A DNA stretch of 64,000 bases from Agaricus subrufescens. Its lineage: Eukaryota; Basidiomycota; Agaricomycetes; Agaricales; Agaricaceae. Below, in pieces: positions 12,695 to 24,407 of this stretch. Both the position numbers and the translations under genes were made by a program. Each line of letters starts with the position of its first letter. The first letter of the stretch is position 1. Under the pieces are notes generated by a model. That model saw nothing but the letters and a program-made list of their open reading frames with translations. It had not been told where the DNA came from and did no database searches. The DNA is taken from NCBI GenBank assembly GCA_029945375.1, contig CM057066.1:1860001-1924000 (forward strand). The letters are read 5' to 3'.

Positions 12695-13456
12695 TACTGG
12701 TCAAGGATTGCGCTGGCCACAATCAGACCCACCCACTCCCAGTATGCCATTGCGCGGATCAGGGGCAGCCATTGCCGTATATATATCTTATCCAGATCAT
12801 TCGGCTTCAAACACGTGCATAGTCTACCAACCCACTACTAAGTAGTACGAAATCGAACGAGATTTATCAAGACTATTCGCACTGCCAAGTTGGACGAAAA
12901 TTGGTGGATTTTTCTACTACATAAAGTGTACATAAATTGGCCTTTTTATACAGGTGTGTCATCGTAGTCCTAATCACTGCCAGTGCGCTAGCTACAGTCC
13001 ATTCTCAATAAGGAACTTCAACAGTAGAAAATGAGAGTAAGCCCGACTTCCAATTGTGTTTGACTCGATGTATGTACTAAATTAGAGAAACAGGACTTCT
13101 TAAGCATAGCGCAATTGGTCGACATTGAGCTGGAGTAGAAGTAGTGAAGTTGGCGTTTCCACAGACTTTTCTGAAGCATTCGCTAACGAGATATTTTAGG
13201 CCATCCTGTGTCTTAGGCCCTTTTCTTTCCTGCCATCAATGTCTGACATCTGGACAGAACGTTGGGTTTTGGGAAAAGATCTTGGCGCGAACAAGGTATT
13301 GACAGAACACTCAGGAATCGGCCAGCGCGGCGCACCGTTCATAGCAGCGTCTGGCAAGATTTATTCCCCTTGCAAACGAGCACATACACGGATAGGCTCT
13401 CTAAAAGCACCATAGTTATCATGCTTTCAGCTCATCGCTCCAGCGTCCGTTTAATC
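12695..13456. other. Intergenic region upstream of amidotransferase copy D
   Basis: About 0.76 kb holding divergent promoters for the membrane-protein gene (minus strand) and copy D (plus strand). No gene was recognised. Confidence 0.5.
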
Positions 13457-14635
13457 ATGTCTCTTCAAGCCTCCAGAACCGTTCACGCTGCTCTTTTCGT
13501 CTGTGACTATTGGACCAAAAAGCTTTTGTTATACAATGGTGACTATCTCAACATGTACAGGAGATGGTTGAATGCCTCGCTCCCCAAGTATTTGGGATAT
13601 AAGCTCATCATAGACGCCTACGATGCCCAGAATCAAGAAAAGCCTGAGGAGGGCCTTATTGACAAATACGACGTTATCTTGGTCTCTGGATCGTGTAAGT
13701 AGGATAGCGTATGATTTCAAGTTTTCTATTAACGACTAAATAATCACTATTTTCAGCTAATGATGCTTGGTCTGGTGCAGAATGGGTTGTTAATCTTGTG
13801 AGTTTTATCAGGGAAGTTGCTATCAATCACCCAGAGGTCAGACTTTTCGGTGGGTCTAGTTTTTGGCGTGTGCTCGTACTATTGACGTTTCTCGTTCATT
13901 TACAACAGGAGTTTGCTTCGGGCACCAGATTATCAGCCGTGCTTTGGGAGGCGACGTCGGAAAGAACCCGGGCGGTTGGGAGGTCGGACGTCCTATTGTT
14001 AAGACTACCCCAATCGGCAGATTGGTCTACGGTGTGGACAAAATAGTAAGTATTATGACCCCATTTAAGATGGCAGCATTGAACTGGAGTTTATCCGCTA
14101 CAGGCAATTCGAGAATTCCATCAAGACGTCGTACCACTTGATTCTTTGGCTGGCCACTTCACGTCTGGCAAAACTTACCTCTTGGGACATTCCGATAACC
14201 TCGAATCAAGGTATCGTCAAATTCTATCTATTGGGCCCGAATTCGAAAAATCCGAGCTTCAAATGGGTCGAACATGTTCATATCTTGACCAATCAAGGAC
14301 ATCCAGAATTCGATGAACGCACTATGACCGAGCTTATTCGTCAACGTGACGAGAAGAGTACCATTGATAAAGAAGCAGCCAGTGGTTACTTTGGTTCATA
14401 CGGTGCTGAACAGGAGCATGAGCCTATCTCTGAACACGGAGCTAGAAAGAGGTGGGGAGCTGACTATGACAGTGTCCTTGTGATTGGTAAAACCTTCTGG
14501 GAGATATTTGGGGTGGATCATAGTGAGGATACAAGGGTTATGGCGAAGCCGAAGAAACATGGAAAGCTGGCCGGCAAAGTCGTTGGTGAACCCAAGAAAC
14601 CCAACTCCAACTTCCTCATGCAGCAAGCTGACTAG
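13457..14635 (+). pseudogene. Class I glutamine amidotransferase-like gene, copy D (frameshifted)
   Basis: Exon 1 (from ATG 13457, MSLQASRTVHAALFVC) and the following exons match copies A and E closely. The nucleophile elbow is intact (GVCFGHQIISRALGG, Cys codon 13914-13916), as is the NQGHPEF box. In the last exon, however, the frame entering through YLLGHSDN does not continue into NQGIVKFY. Compared with A and E two bases are missing near 14197-14204. Without them the protein would end soon after the elbow and lose the His-Glu part of the triad. The rest of the exon is open to 14635, which argues for a recent lesion or a sequence error. Copy D is a direct tandem neighbour of copy E. Confidence 0.7.
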
Positions 14636-16014
14636 TAAATTTTGGTGGAGCAGAGGTTTGCCACACAGACAATGCTAGCATACTAGGTCTGGAAGGTGAG
14701 TAGTTTGGTCATCTCGTCTTGACTGTCAGCTTGTCGATAAATTTCTTGTTTGTTGTATTTCGGAGAGTAGATGCGCGTGAGTTCAACATTTCCCTGAGCG
14801 CTTTAGTCTCGGCAACACCACTATGGCCCCACTATCTCCAGTCGACTTCACAGTGGAAGTATCCATTGTCCGCTTCACGAGCCGAGACTATTTGTGTCGC
14901 TTTTTGGGTGCTGCCCCTGTATGACGATGGAATCTTTTGATTAGGTCTGCTTTCGCATCGTCATAACATAGGTATGTATGTCAAGAGCCCAAGAAGATGT
15001 AATTTTATCGTCAAAAATGACGTTCGAGGACCGTACAAGGATAGTCTTCTAGTATCAGACATCTATTCTGCAACCCCTTGCTTGTTACATCTTGACAGAT
15101 ACCTCGGAATCGTAGCCACATGTGGATCACGGGTTCAAGTATTACGCAAAGTTACGATACTTACTCACGTACTATGTATTGTAGGAGTAGAGAAGTATCG
15201 AAAACCACTGCAAACTCCACATTTTGAAGCACAATTAGCTCTTCTTTTTGTTCCGGGAAGCACATGAGAGTGCTTCAATTCAACGAAGAGCCACAAAGTT
15301 TTATTTTTCCTTCCCGTAGCGGTAGGAAAATCTGCGATATACCATTGTGTCATCAAAATGTCAGGCGCTGAATATTGTTCACATGGCTTCTTCCCTGGGA
15401 GGAAGATAAGAAATAGGAATGTTTAAGTTAGACAAGCATCGAAGTCTGTTTGACGGGTTGCATAGACAGAAATAGCAAATTTTCTTCAGCAGGTCACGTT
15501 CGTTGATGTTTTGTGGAGGCTGGAGACCTTCGGGAAGGCAACAACTAAGGCGTGGGACTCTCCTTTTGACTGCCAGTACGCCCTGAGCCTTTGTTTTTCA
15601 AGGAGAATGTGTGGTAAACATATTTCAAGTTCATATAACGGGTTTTCCGGCCATCAGTCCGTTCGTGTTCCTGACCTAGCAAATGAAGGTGACGATGCCA
15701 AAATCATTCTCGGAGATGGGCAAACTATTCGGTTCACAAACGACTTCTCGTGGCATTTGTGTTTACGTCTGGCCCTCACTATCAACATTTGGGTCATCCA
15801 ACTTGGGCTAGGCTATTCCAGGTGATATTTCTCCTTTTTCAAACAAGTTCTGACTGACAGGAAACTGAGAAGTCCACCGTGACCTATCCACGTTGGCACT
15901 CCATCCGGCAATGTTTTATCCCAGTGCAAACGCGAACATACATGAAATGAGAGGCCTATAAAACCACTATGCCTCCCTTGCCTTGAGTTCAACACCGAGG
16001 TGTGCTATCTCATC
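14636..16014. other. Intergenic region between amidotransferase copies D and E
   Basis: About 1.4 kb with no recognised gene. Short frames are unsupported. The E-gene promoter lies at its right edge. Confidence 0.5.
15957..15963 (+). promoter_or_regulatory. TATA box of amidotransferase copy E
   Basis: TATAAAA lies 52 bp before the ATG at 16015, close enough for a short leader. Confidence 0.5.
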
Positions 16015-17199
16015 ATGTCTTCCTCTACTTCTAGGATAGTCCGCTGTGCTCTATTCGTCTGTGGCTATTGGACCAAAAAGCTTCTGGAAATAAATGGCGA
16101 CTATCTCCATATGTACAGGAAATGGTTGAATGCCTCCTTGCCGAGAGACTCTGGATATAGGCTCATCATGGATGCCTACGATGCCCAAAGTGGAGAACAA
16201 CCCGAAGAGGGCCTCATTGATAACTACGACGTCGTCTTGATCTCAGGGTCGCGTTAGTAGAATAGTTCCCCCTATGATGTTTCGCGTTGGAAACTGATTA
16301 ATCACCACTTACAGCTGAGGACGCCTGGTCATCTGCTGAGTGGGTTGTTAAACTTGTCGATTTTACCAAGGATGTCGCCATCAATCATCCAGACGTTAGG
16401 CTCGTCGGTGAGTCTTTTCTTTCGCCCTCGATAAAGTCACTTCTATTTAATTCCGGTGCATCAGGTATTTGCTTCGGACATCAGATTATCTGTCGTGCCT
16501 TGGGAGGAGAGGTCGGCAGAAACCCTAACGGATGGGAGGTTGGTCCTACTCTACTCAAAACCACCCACGTGGGCAGGTTGCTCTACGGGGTCAACAAAAT
16601 AGTAAGTATTTTAACCTTTCACCAGGTGATAGCATTGAACTGACAGTTTTGTTGACAAATAGGCACTCCAAGAACTTCATCAAGATGCTGTTCCTCTTTC
16701 TTCCTTGGCTGACCATCTGGCAGCTGGTGAAATTTACCTTCTGGCACAATCCGATTTGTGCCCGAATCAGGGTATTGTTAAATTCTATCCACTGGGCCCA
16801 AATTCGGAAAATCCGAGTTTCAAATGGATCGAATATGTTCACATTTTGACCAGTCAAGGACATCCGGAGTGCAATGAACGCTCTCTGACCGAGATTATTC
16901 GTCAACGTGACGAGAAGGATGCCATTGATAAAAATGCAGTCAATGGTTATTTCGGTCCTCGTGGTGCCGAGAGTGAATCCGAACCTATCTCTAAACATGG
17001 AACTGGAAAGAGGTGGAGAGAAGATTATGATGGTGTACTTGTGATCGGCAAGTCGTTCTGGGAAATATTTGGGGTGGATTATAGTGAAGATCAGCGGATT
17101 GTGGCGAAGCCGAAGAGACACGGGAAGGATGCAGGCAAAGTTGTTGGTGAACCGAAGAAACCTAACTCCAACTATCTCATACAGCAAGGCACCGCTTAG
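16015..17199 (+). CDS. Class I glutamine amidotransferase-like protein, copy E (catalytic residues intact)
   Basis: Exon 1 starts at 16015 (MSSSTSRIVRCALFVC). Three short introns follow and the last exon ends at 17199. The elbow GICFGHQIICRALGG keeps the nucleophile Cys (TGC 16470-16472) and the SQGHPEC box keeps His and Glu, so the triad is complete. The C-terminal FWEIFGVDYSED and the Lys-rich tail match copies A and D. This is the best candidate for the active enzyme of the A/D/E subgroup. Family knowledge (YLR126C, plant GGP1) suggests hydrolysis of gamma-glutamyl or glutamine amide bonds in the cytosol. A TATA box lies 52 bp upstream. Confidence 0.88.
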
Positions 17200-18875
17200 C
17201 TGTTTCGTTTTAAGCTTGTAATAGTCCATGTGCCCCATCTGTTGTATTTTAGCAAATGAGAGAGAGGTGTTTGCACCTTATATCCGGGGCGGGTTTACCT
17301 GAGATGTCGTACCTACAATATTTTCCCCGTGCTAGAAGGAATTTTTTGAGGTAGATCCTGTGCCTCTAGGTCTATAAGATTACGAAGTTATTGCCTGACC
17401 TAGACTCGTTTAACGAGCGCACTCTAATATTGACCTAATGGTAGCGTGAGTAGGAACACCCAAGGGTACTCACCGCATTTAATGAAATCTATCATCGTGT
17501 CCAAACGGCAGCAGGTACCTCGCAGAGGCACGGAGTATGACTCAACCCACCTGAGTAGATTCTGGTGATGAGATACAAAAGGGCTTAAAGATGAGATATG
17601 AGACCCAACTTTTGAAAGTGCCCTCGCTGAGCACCCAGTATGCGGCCCATCTCTCAAGGCTTCAGTCCTACATGTAGACGACAAAGACTCTGCGCTCGGG
17701 CTTAATTCAAGTTGTTAGTTCAGTGCGGCGTCTCTGCCGCCGAGCGGAGTCTTAGTAAGTCAATATGGTAGTTGCCAGTCTTTCTCTGGCCATCGGATTT
17801 GAGATTGATCCATCCGGAATAGACGTACCTATGCGTAAGGGCACAGGGCGTGCCCGACGGGTACAACATACTATTAAGCTTATCTCCTCGAGAGTCTGAG
17901 GGTGGGAAGTACCATTGATACACATCTTTCCCCGGCGCCTCTCATCGCGGTCACACAACGTACACCTTCGCAATCGCAAATCTACCCTCACAGTACTGGA
18001 ACGCTGAAACTTCAAGATTAACCAGCTTGTCGTGCGTCTGCGGCTCCACCATGTTCGTCTACATCGCTGCCTTGCGACCCATTCATCCGTAAACGTACAT
18101 ACTTGAAATTCGTTCGTTTGACTGGACATACGAAGTTCTCTCACAATTATCAAACAATACGTCAGTGACATTCCACTTGTCTCGCGTGGGTAACTTTTTG
18201 ATCCTGTGAGGCATCAGAAGACCCGAATGCGTGACACATTCTGTCAACGATTTACAGCTTATCCTCTGTTTTCTCACATTCAACAGAAAATCTTTCCGCC
18301 CAGGGTTATGACCGTACTGCGGTGGCACCTCATACATGTGGTCAATGTGTTCACGTCCAAGCATTTACCGCAGCAACGGCGACAGAGCTCCGGTTTAATT
18401 GCTTGAGGGATAACGCTTAGCGGCCTCGCTTACTTACTCCTTCACGTGGATTCTCGTTCGGTCGACGAGAGGTCTAACAAAGAGAAGACGCTCAACAATC
18501 CACTGGACCAGCCCCTCTCAACTGGCCGAACACGATCTTGGTTTGTGTGTCCAACACCTTTACCTCACACGTCTTGTACTCATGATTCTATAGATTCACA
18601 CTCACCGCATGTTAACAAAGTGCGATTCACACAACTTGGCTTCTCGTCTGAGAATTGATAGCCCATATTCTCTCATTATCGACAATGACTCCCATGCATG
18701 GATTTACGCCTCTTATTCCCCACTCATATTCCCCTCGGCTCTCTTACTGTCCGTGTTACACAGTCCCAAACCAGGTACAAAACACACATATAAATGGACC
18801 GTGTTTTTTTAAAAAAGAAAATCCCACTGTGAGGAGCATCCATCTAGCCCCTTCTCGCGGCCAATTTTCCTTGCC
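17200..18875. other. Intergenic region without a supported gene
   Basis: About 1.7 kb. Minus-strand frames at 17424-17684 and 17752-18171 have no recognisable motif and do not join. The glyoxal oxidase promoter is at the right end. Confidence 0.45.
18789..18795 (+). promoter_or_regulatory. TATA box of glyoxal oxidase gene
   Basis: TATAAAT is 81 bp before the ATG at 18876, in front of a T-rich stretch. Confidence 0.45.
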
Positions 18876-21084
18876 ATGAGACATATTTTCCTAACATCTC
18901 TGCTGATCACCCTCGCTGCTCATTGCAGCTCAGCGGCTCCTACGGAAAGCAAAGGGTGGCACTTTGTGCAAAACGGCACTACTGGAATAGTCGCACTCGA
19001 GTCTATTATTGTCTCTGATTCTTTGGCCATCTTCTTCGATCGGGCTACGAACGATCCACTAGATTTTGATGGTCACCCTGCTTGGGGTGCTTTGTGGAAC
19101 TTGGAAACAAACACCGCGAGTGCATTAAATGTTATAACAGATGCATTCTGCGGCTCTGGAAGTTTTTTGTCCAATGGAACAATGGTGCGTACTCAGATTA
19201 GCGACTCTATGACGTGAATCATACGAGCCTTACATTTACATTTCGTCAGGTTAGTCTTGGTGGACATGATCCTGTGATTCCACAAGCCAAAGATGGGCGC
19301 AACGGAATCAGAGTCTGGGAACCTTGTGACGACCCTAACGGCGCAGGTTGTTCCATATTCGAGAATCCAGAATCCCTCCATATGGCCGAGACGAGGTGGT
19401 ACGCAACAAGTTTGAGAATATTTGATGGATCTGCAGTAAGTTTCCTTCCTCTAAACATCTATTGCCACTTCAATAACTTCTCCCGTATAGATGATCATCG
19501 GCGGCATCCACGAAGTGACTGCGTTCTATAACACCGATCCCGTAAACAACATTGAATTCTTCCCGCCTAAAGATGGTGGCATTCCCAGGCCAATGGGCTT
19601 CCTCAACCGGACACTTCCAGCTAATCTATTCCCTCGGTACGTATGTATATACACAAGAATCAGGAACCTAATCAATTAATCTGCTATCCTTGTTTTTTTT
19701 AGCTCTTTGGCACTCCCGGATGGTAGGATTTTCATGACCGCCGGAAACGAAACAATCATCTATGACATCGAAACCAACACAGAAACAAGTCTACCCAGCC
19801 TACCTAACAACGTCATCGTCTCAAACCCCTTCGACGGTACAGCCACCCTCCTCCCACTTCACCCACCCGACTACATCCCAGAAGTCCTTGTCTGCGGCGG
19901 ATCAAACTCCAGTGCCCAAACACCACAAGGAGATCTATCATCCCAAACACCCGCATCAAAGCAATGCAGCCGTATGACAATAACTCCCGAAGGTATAAAA
20001 CGTGGCTGGGAAATCGAGACAATGTTAGAGTCTAGGATGATGCCCGAGATGATCTTGATGCCAAATGGAAAGGTGCTCATTATCAATGGTGCACAGACGG
20101 GGTATGCTGCTATTGGTACCGTTAAAGACTTGGTTGGAAATAACTCGAATGCGGATCATCCAGCGTAAGTCTTTGGTTTTTGATTTTCATGATTTTTCTT
20201 TTCGAGTATTCATTCGACCATATTTACAGATTTACACCTTCACTCTATACGCCTGATGCTCCCCTCGGACATCGCATTAGCAATGAGGGAATGCCAACAA
20301 CGGATATAGCTCGTATCTATCATTCAACAGTGACTCTTACACCAAAAGGGTTAGTCACTCTATTCTACCAGTCACCACGAGAAAAAAAAGATAAAACACA
20401 ACTAACATACTCTCTTCCATCAAAAGGAATCTTCTAATCGCCGGATCCAACCCCAACGGTCGCGTAGTAAACGGAACCGAATTTCACAGGTAACCCAAAG
20501 CCCTCCTCATCGCATATCACAACATCTAATTCTCAAAAAAAAATCATTCAGTGAATTCCGAGTTGAATATCTGAACCCTCCATACACAACCGTCGAAAGA
20601 CCCCAAATATCCAACGCCCCAAAACAAATAGCCTTCAACTCCGAATTCACCATCCACGTCACCATCCCCTCACATCTAAACCACAAAGACATAAAAGGTA
20701 AGGAAGCAGTCAAAAACCCAACTTTACTATCTATATATCAAACGCTAAATACAAACGAACACACCAGTCGCGTTAATCGATCTCGGATTCTCAACACACG
20801 CATTCCACTCAAGCTCCCGTCTCGTATTCATGGACGCTCAACTCTCACCAGACAAAAAATCACTAAAGATCAAGAGCCCGCCAAACAACCGTGTCTACCC
20901 CCCCGGTCCCGGTACGTCAAAACCAAAATTCAAATAATGCAAATCGCTAACAAATCCATCTACAACTACTTACTACTTAGCTTATATCTTCCTCACTGTC
21001 GATGATGTTACTAGTACTGGAGCCAGAGTCATGGTCGGGAACGGTGCTACCCCACCCGTCAAGGATCAAGGCGTCCCCATTTAG
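18876..21084 (+). CDS. Secreted glyoxal oxidase (copper radical oxidase, CAZy AA5_1)
   Basis: Nine exons join in frame: 18876-19184, 19250-19435, 19491-19636, 19703-20164, 20230-20349, 20427-20489, 20552-20697, 20768-20911 and 20981-21084. The protein starts with a signal peptide ([20 protein letters not shown]). Copper-radical-oxidase residues are all visible: the Cys of the Cys-Tyr cofactor in [13 protein letters not shown] (codon 19149-19151), the partner Tyr in TRWYATSL, the axial Tyr-His pair in [10 protein letters not shown] and the second copper His in [14 protein letters not shown]1929-type C-terminal domain ends at VKDQGVPI. These enzymes oxidise glyoxal, methylglyoxal and other aldehydes outside the cell and supply H2O2 to peroxidases during lignocellulose decay or cell-wall work. 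Length and residue set look complete. Confidence 0.92.
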
Positions 21085-21564
21085 TTTTTATCACTCTTTT
21101 CAACTTATGGCGCGTTTGGTCTTGGATTTGAGAGATCGGCTTGCAGCAAATATGACTCGTCCTTTTATCTATGTACTAGAACAGGGATAATTCAAATCAT
21201 GACTGTATGTAGCACAGAATATACAACAAATACAGTCAGTAAAGAATCTTGTCAAGATAAACTCTATCTTCGCAGGTTTGATACGACAAAGCAACAGATG
21301 TCAAATGTAGTCATGGATACGCTTTCTCAATGTCAATGCCCAACCTCAACTCAAAACTCAATCGAAGAGAAAAACCGATGGCCAGCAATAATTGTATCTG
21401 CATTAAATCGCGCCAATACTATCCGAAACAGAACATACGAGTCATTATAACAAATAAACTATTCTTAAAACCGAAGCACAAACAGCACAAACAGACAAAG
21501 CATACCCTCACACCTACAAAGAAGACGAATTGAACAACGCCCCCCAACGCAACTTCACAAACCC
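21085..21564. other. Convergent intergenic region
   Basis: About 0.5 kb between the 3' ends of the glyoxal oxidase and UBA2 genes; AT-rich, no gene seen. Confidence 0.5.
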
Positions 21565-24119
21565 TCAATCGTCGTCGATGACAATAACATCATCCATCAT
21601 TTGATCATTCGCTCCATCCAATAAAACAAGTCCATCCTCATCCAATCGCCTCTTCTTACTCGGACTTTGTTGAACAATGGAATGCTCCCTCTTCCTCGTC
21701 TGCCGCGGCCCCTCACGTGTGGTAATAATAGAGGTGGCGGTGAGAGGACGAGGTCGCCGAGGCGTAGGGTCAATTTCAATAACCCCATTCTCATCTTCTT
21801 TGAAGATCTCTTTCGTATTAGGTGGTGGCGGAGTTGATGGTGCAGCGGGTAATGTAGGTTTAGTTCGCTGAGGTGGATGAGGAAGAGGATCGGGGAGGAT
21901 AAACGGAGACACGTCAATAGGATGACCAGACCTGAAACAATTCTTTGAGTGTTATGCGATAGCTCAGGTGCAGGTGTATACTCACGGTAGCGGGCATATA
22001 TTCACAGAAATAGTCCCTCGATCTCCATCTTCATCCACAATTGTCAAAAACTTGCCTCTAGTCACATGAAGGCTCTCTAAAGTCCTCTCATTGTTATCGT
22101 CCCAATCCGGGTCACTCAAAACCCGTTTGTCTTCATAAACGCTGACCTCGCGTTCATCGTCGCCCAACAGGCCTCTCACGACCTCTCCTAACGTGGCTCT
22201 CGCAGGATCACATTGCAATATTGCAAACGTGTCTCGACAGATGCCACAGTTGGCATTGGGTCCACTCAGGGTAACGGTGCTCAAAGGGACAGACGGCTTG
22301 AATTGAAGGTGAACATTGCGCACTTTATCGTAAGATTTGCGGAGAAGGTGAAGAGCTTGTAGGACAATGAGGCCGGATACGATGGCATTCGTTGTAGCAA
22401 TTGCAGGAATGATATTGCCGGCCATCTCTGCAGAGAACTTCCACAGTCAAAAACAACACAAACAGGCAAAGTGGTATGTTCAGCTGACCTTTCACCTCCC
22501 ATCTTGTCTTTTCCTCAATTCCATAAGCTACCGAGCGCAAGTTGGAAGATGCGGTAACAAAATCGAGGGTTTCGTCATCATCCTTGTCAAAGGAGATGGT
22601 GTCTTCACCGTTCTGTAACCGCCAGGCAAGCCTGTTTGTACTAGACGAAAGGAATCATGTTAGTAATCAGTAGAACCAAGAAAGAACGCGTGCTAACTGA
22701 CCTTGAGATGAATAAATCAAGGTTATCCCGAAGAGAGAGTTTCCGTTGGTCTTTCAATATTGCCTGGCCACTGTCACCATTTGGAACATTTGTTGATGAT
22801 ACAGAAGCTGCGCTCCCATTTGGTACACGTTGCACAAACGTGCCAGCCATGATAGCTTCAAAGTCCAGGGGCGTTGGGGGGTGTCTATTCCTCCACATAT
22901 CAGCCATGATTAATAGATTCTGAATGTCGGCATTGAAGACCTAGAGGAGTTCGTTTCAGCTCAAATTCTTTGAAAGTCCCCCAGTACTGACTTTATCGAA
23001 GACGGCTTTCGCGACGTCGGTGGATCCATTGGGTGAAGGAGTACGTAGCGCTTGGCGCACAGCTTTGAATGCCTGTGCCTCCTTCCGCAGCGTCTCAATT
23101 TCATTAGCTGCGTGCCACTGATTCAGTCAACACTTTCTTGGGGCGCAGCATGGGTGACGCACCATTTTCGCCCTGCTTCTCAGCTTCGTCAAGCTCACCA
23201 GTCGCGTCTTCGTCCTCACCGAATAGCTGTCTTTGGAAAATGGGTGAGGGGCAATGATAGGAGGATTAAGGCAAGGCGACGTACCCCACGAGATAACTCT
23301 TACTCCAAACGATACAGTGGATGGGCTGACTAGGCGTTGAGCGAATGGTACACACAGGAAAAGTTTTGGGTGTGGGTTTGGGGATACAGTCGAAACACTC
23401 TGTCCGGTCCTGTCAATGGGTGAATATATGCGCATCAAAAGCAACGTGGACCTGCGGCGCACCTTGAGCAAAGGTTGAACTTGACCCAGATATCCAGCGG
23501 TACCAGACTCCACCAAAGGGATGGCTGCAGCCATACACATTTTGTTGACATGCCGGCGAGCGTCTGGAGAACAGGTCTAGCAGCAGTTCAGATTGAGCGC
23601 GACCAGAAGGTGCTTACCGAGGTTGTCTAGAGCGTTGAGTACGATGTCGAATTGTTTGAACCACTCCACATCGTACTGGGCTTCTTTGATGTTGCCATGA
23701 ATAGGATTGATCTTGACATTAGGGTTGAATGGCGCAGCAGTCTGTGCAGCAATCTGACTTTATGAGCACCGCGTCTTCTTCATTGGCAGCCGGCATGCCG
23801 ATGAAGACATACCAATGCTTTACTCTGCTTGACATCCTTTTTGCGGAATAAAAACTGGCGGTTGAGGTTGGACAAGTCGATGGTATCGAGATCGAGAAGG
23901 GTGATGTCGCCGAAACCGGTGAGGACGACGTTTTTGACTGCGAAAAGACGCGACGTTGAGCTGCAGGAGGCGAGCCGAGAACGGTTTTGATGACATACGA
24001 AGTTCACACCCGATCCCTCCAGCACCAACGAGAAGCACCCTTGTCCGCGACAGCTTGCCGTGGAGCTCCGGGCCCAGGATTGCCTTGGCGTGCGCGGTGC
24101 GTCGTTGAGCCGCCGACAT
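21565..24119 (-). CDS. UBA2: UBA2, catalytic subunit of the SUMO-activating enzyme
   Basis: Multi-exon gene starting at 24119 ([16 protein letters not shown]). In order one sees the adenylation motif [19 protein letters not shown] split by an intron, then [20 protein letters not shown] (ATP/Mg and substrate Asp). The catalytic-Cys exon follows ([18 protein letters not shown], around 23275-23345). Next are the crossover/adenylation return [20 protein letters not shown], a ubiquitin-fold domain, and a basic C-terminal tail with a likely NLS ([12 protein letters not shown]). With AOS1 it adenylates SUMO, takes it on the catalytic Cys and passes it to UBC9 in the nucleus. The extreme C-terminus DDVIVIDDD has the form of a SUMO-interacting motif. 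It diverges from the tRNA-Asp gene 129 bp upstream. Confidence 0.93.
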
Positions 24120-24248
24120 GTTGCTTCTGGGATGATGTGGTGCGAGGGAGAGCAGTGCCGACGGGTTCAGAAGAGCCCACAGCTCATGACGGACCCTGGA
24201 CGCCACGCCCAAGATAGTCTGACCCCAGAACTGGGCGCGTATAGCAGG

Positions 24249-24320
24249 TCTCTGTTAGTATATCGGTTAGTACACGCGCCTGTCACGCGCGAAAGCGGGG
24301 TTCGACTCCCCGACAGAGAG
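24249..24320 (+). tRNA. tRNA-Asp (anticodon GUC)
   Basis: 72 nt without intron. The acceptor stem TCTCTGT pairs exactly with ACAGAGA, followed by discriminator G. The anticodon loop reads CTGTCAC with GTC, and the T arm is GCGGGGTTCGACTCCCC. Internal A and B boxes are in place. A T5 run at 24321-24325 is the Pol III terminator. Confidence 0.95.
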
Positions 24321-24407
24321 TTTTTGAGTTATCTTTTTCTTCTCATGCCCTGCAGATTGAATGGAGTAACGGACCTAACCTGAGTCATTCACTTATCTCT
24401 CTCTCCT

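Noticed and set aside
13421..13456. Earlier in-frame ATG for amidotransferase copy D
   Set aside because: The extra 12 residues are not matched in copies A, C or E, whose starts align with 13457.
17752..18171. Minus-strand frame of 139 codons rich in Arg and Cys
   Set aside because: No family motif, and neighbouring frames do not join through GT...AG introns.
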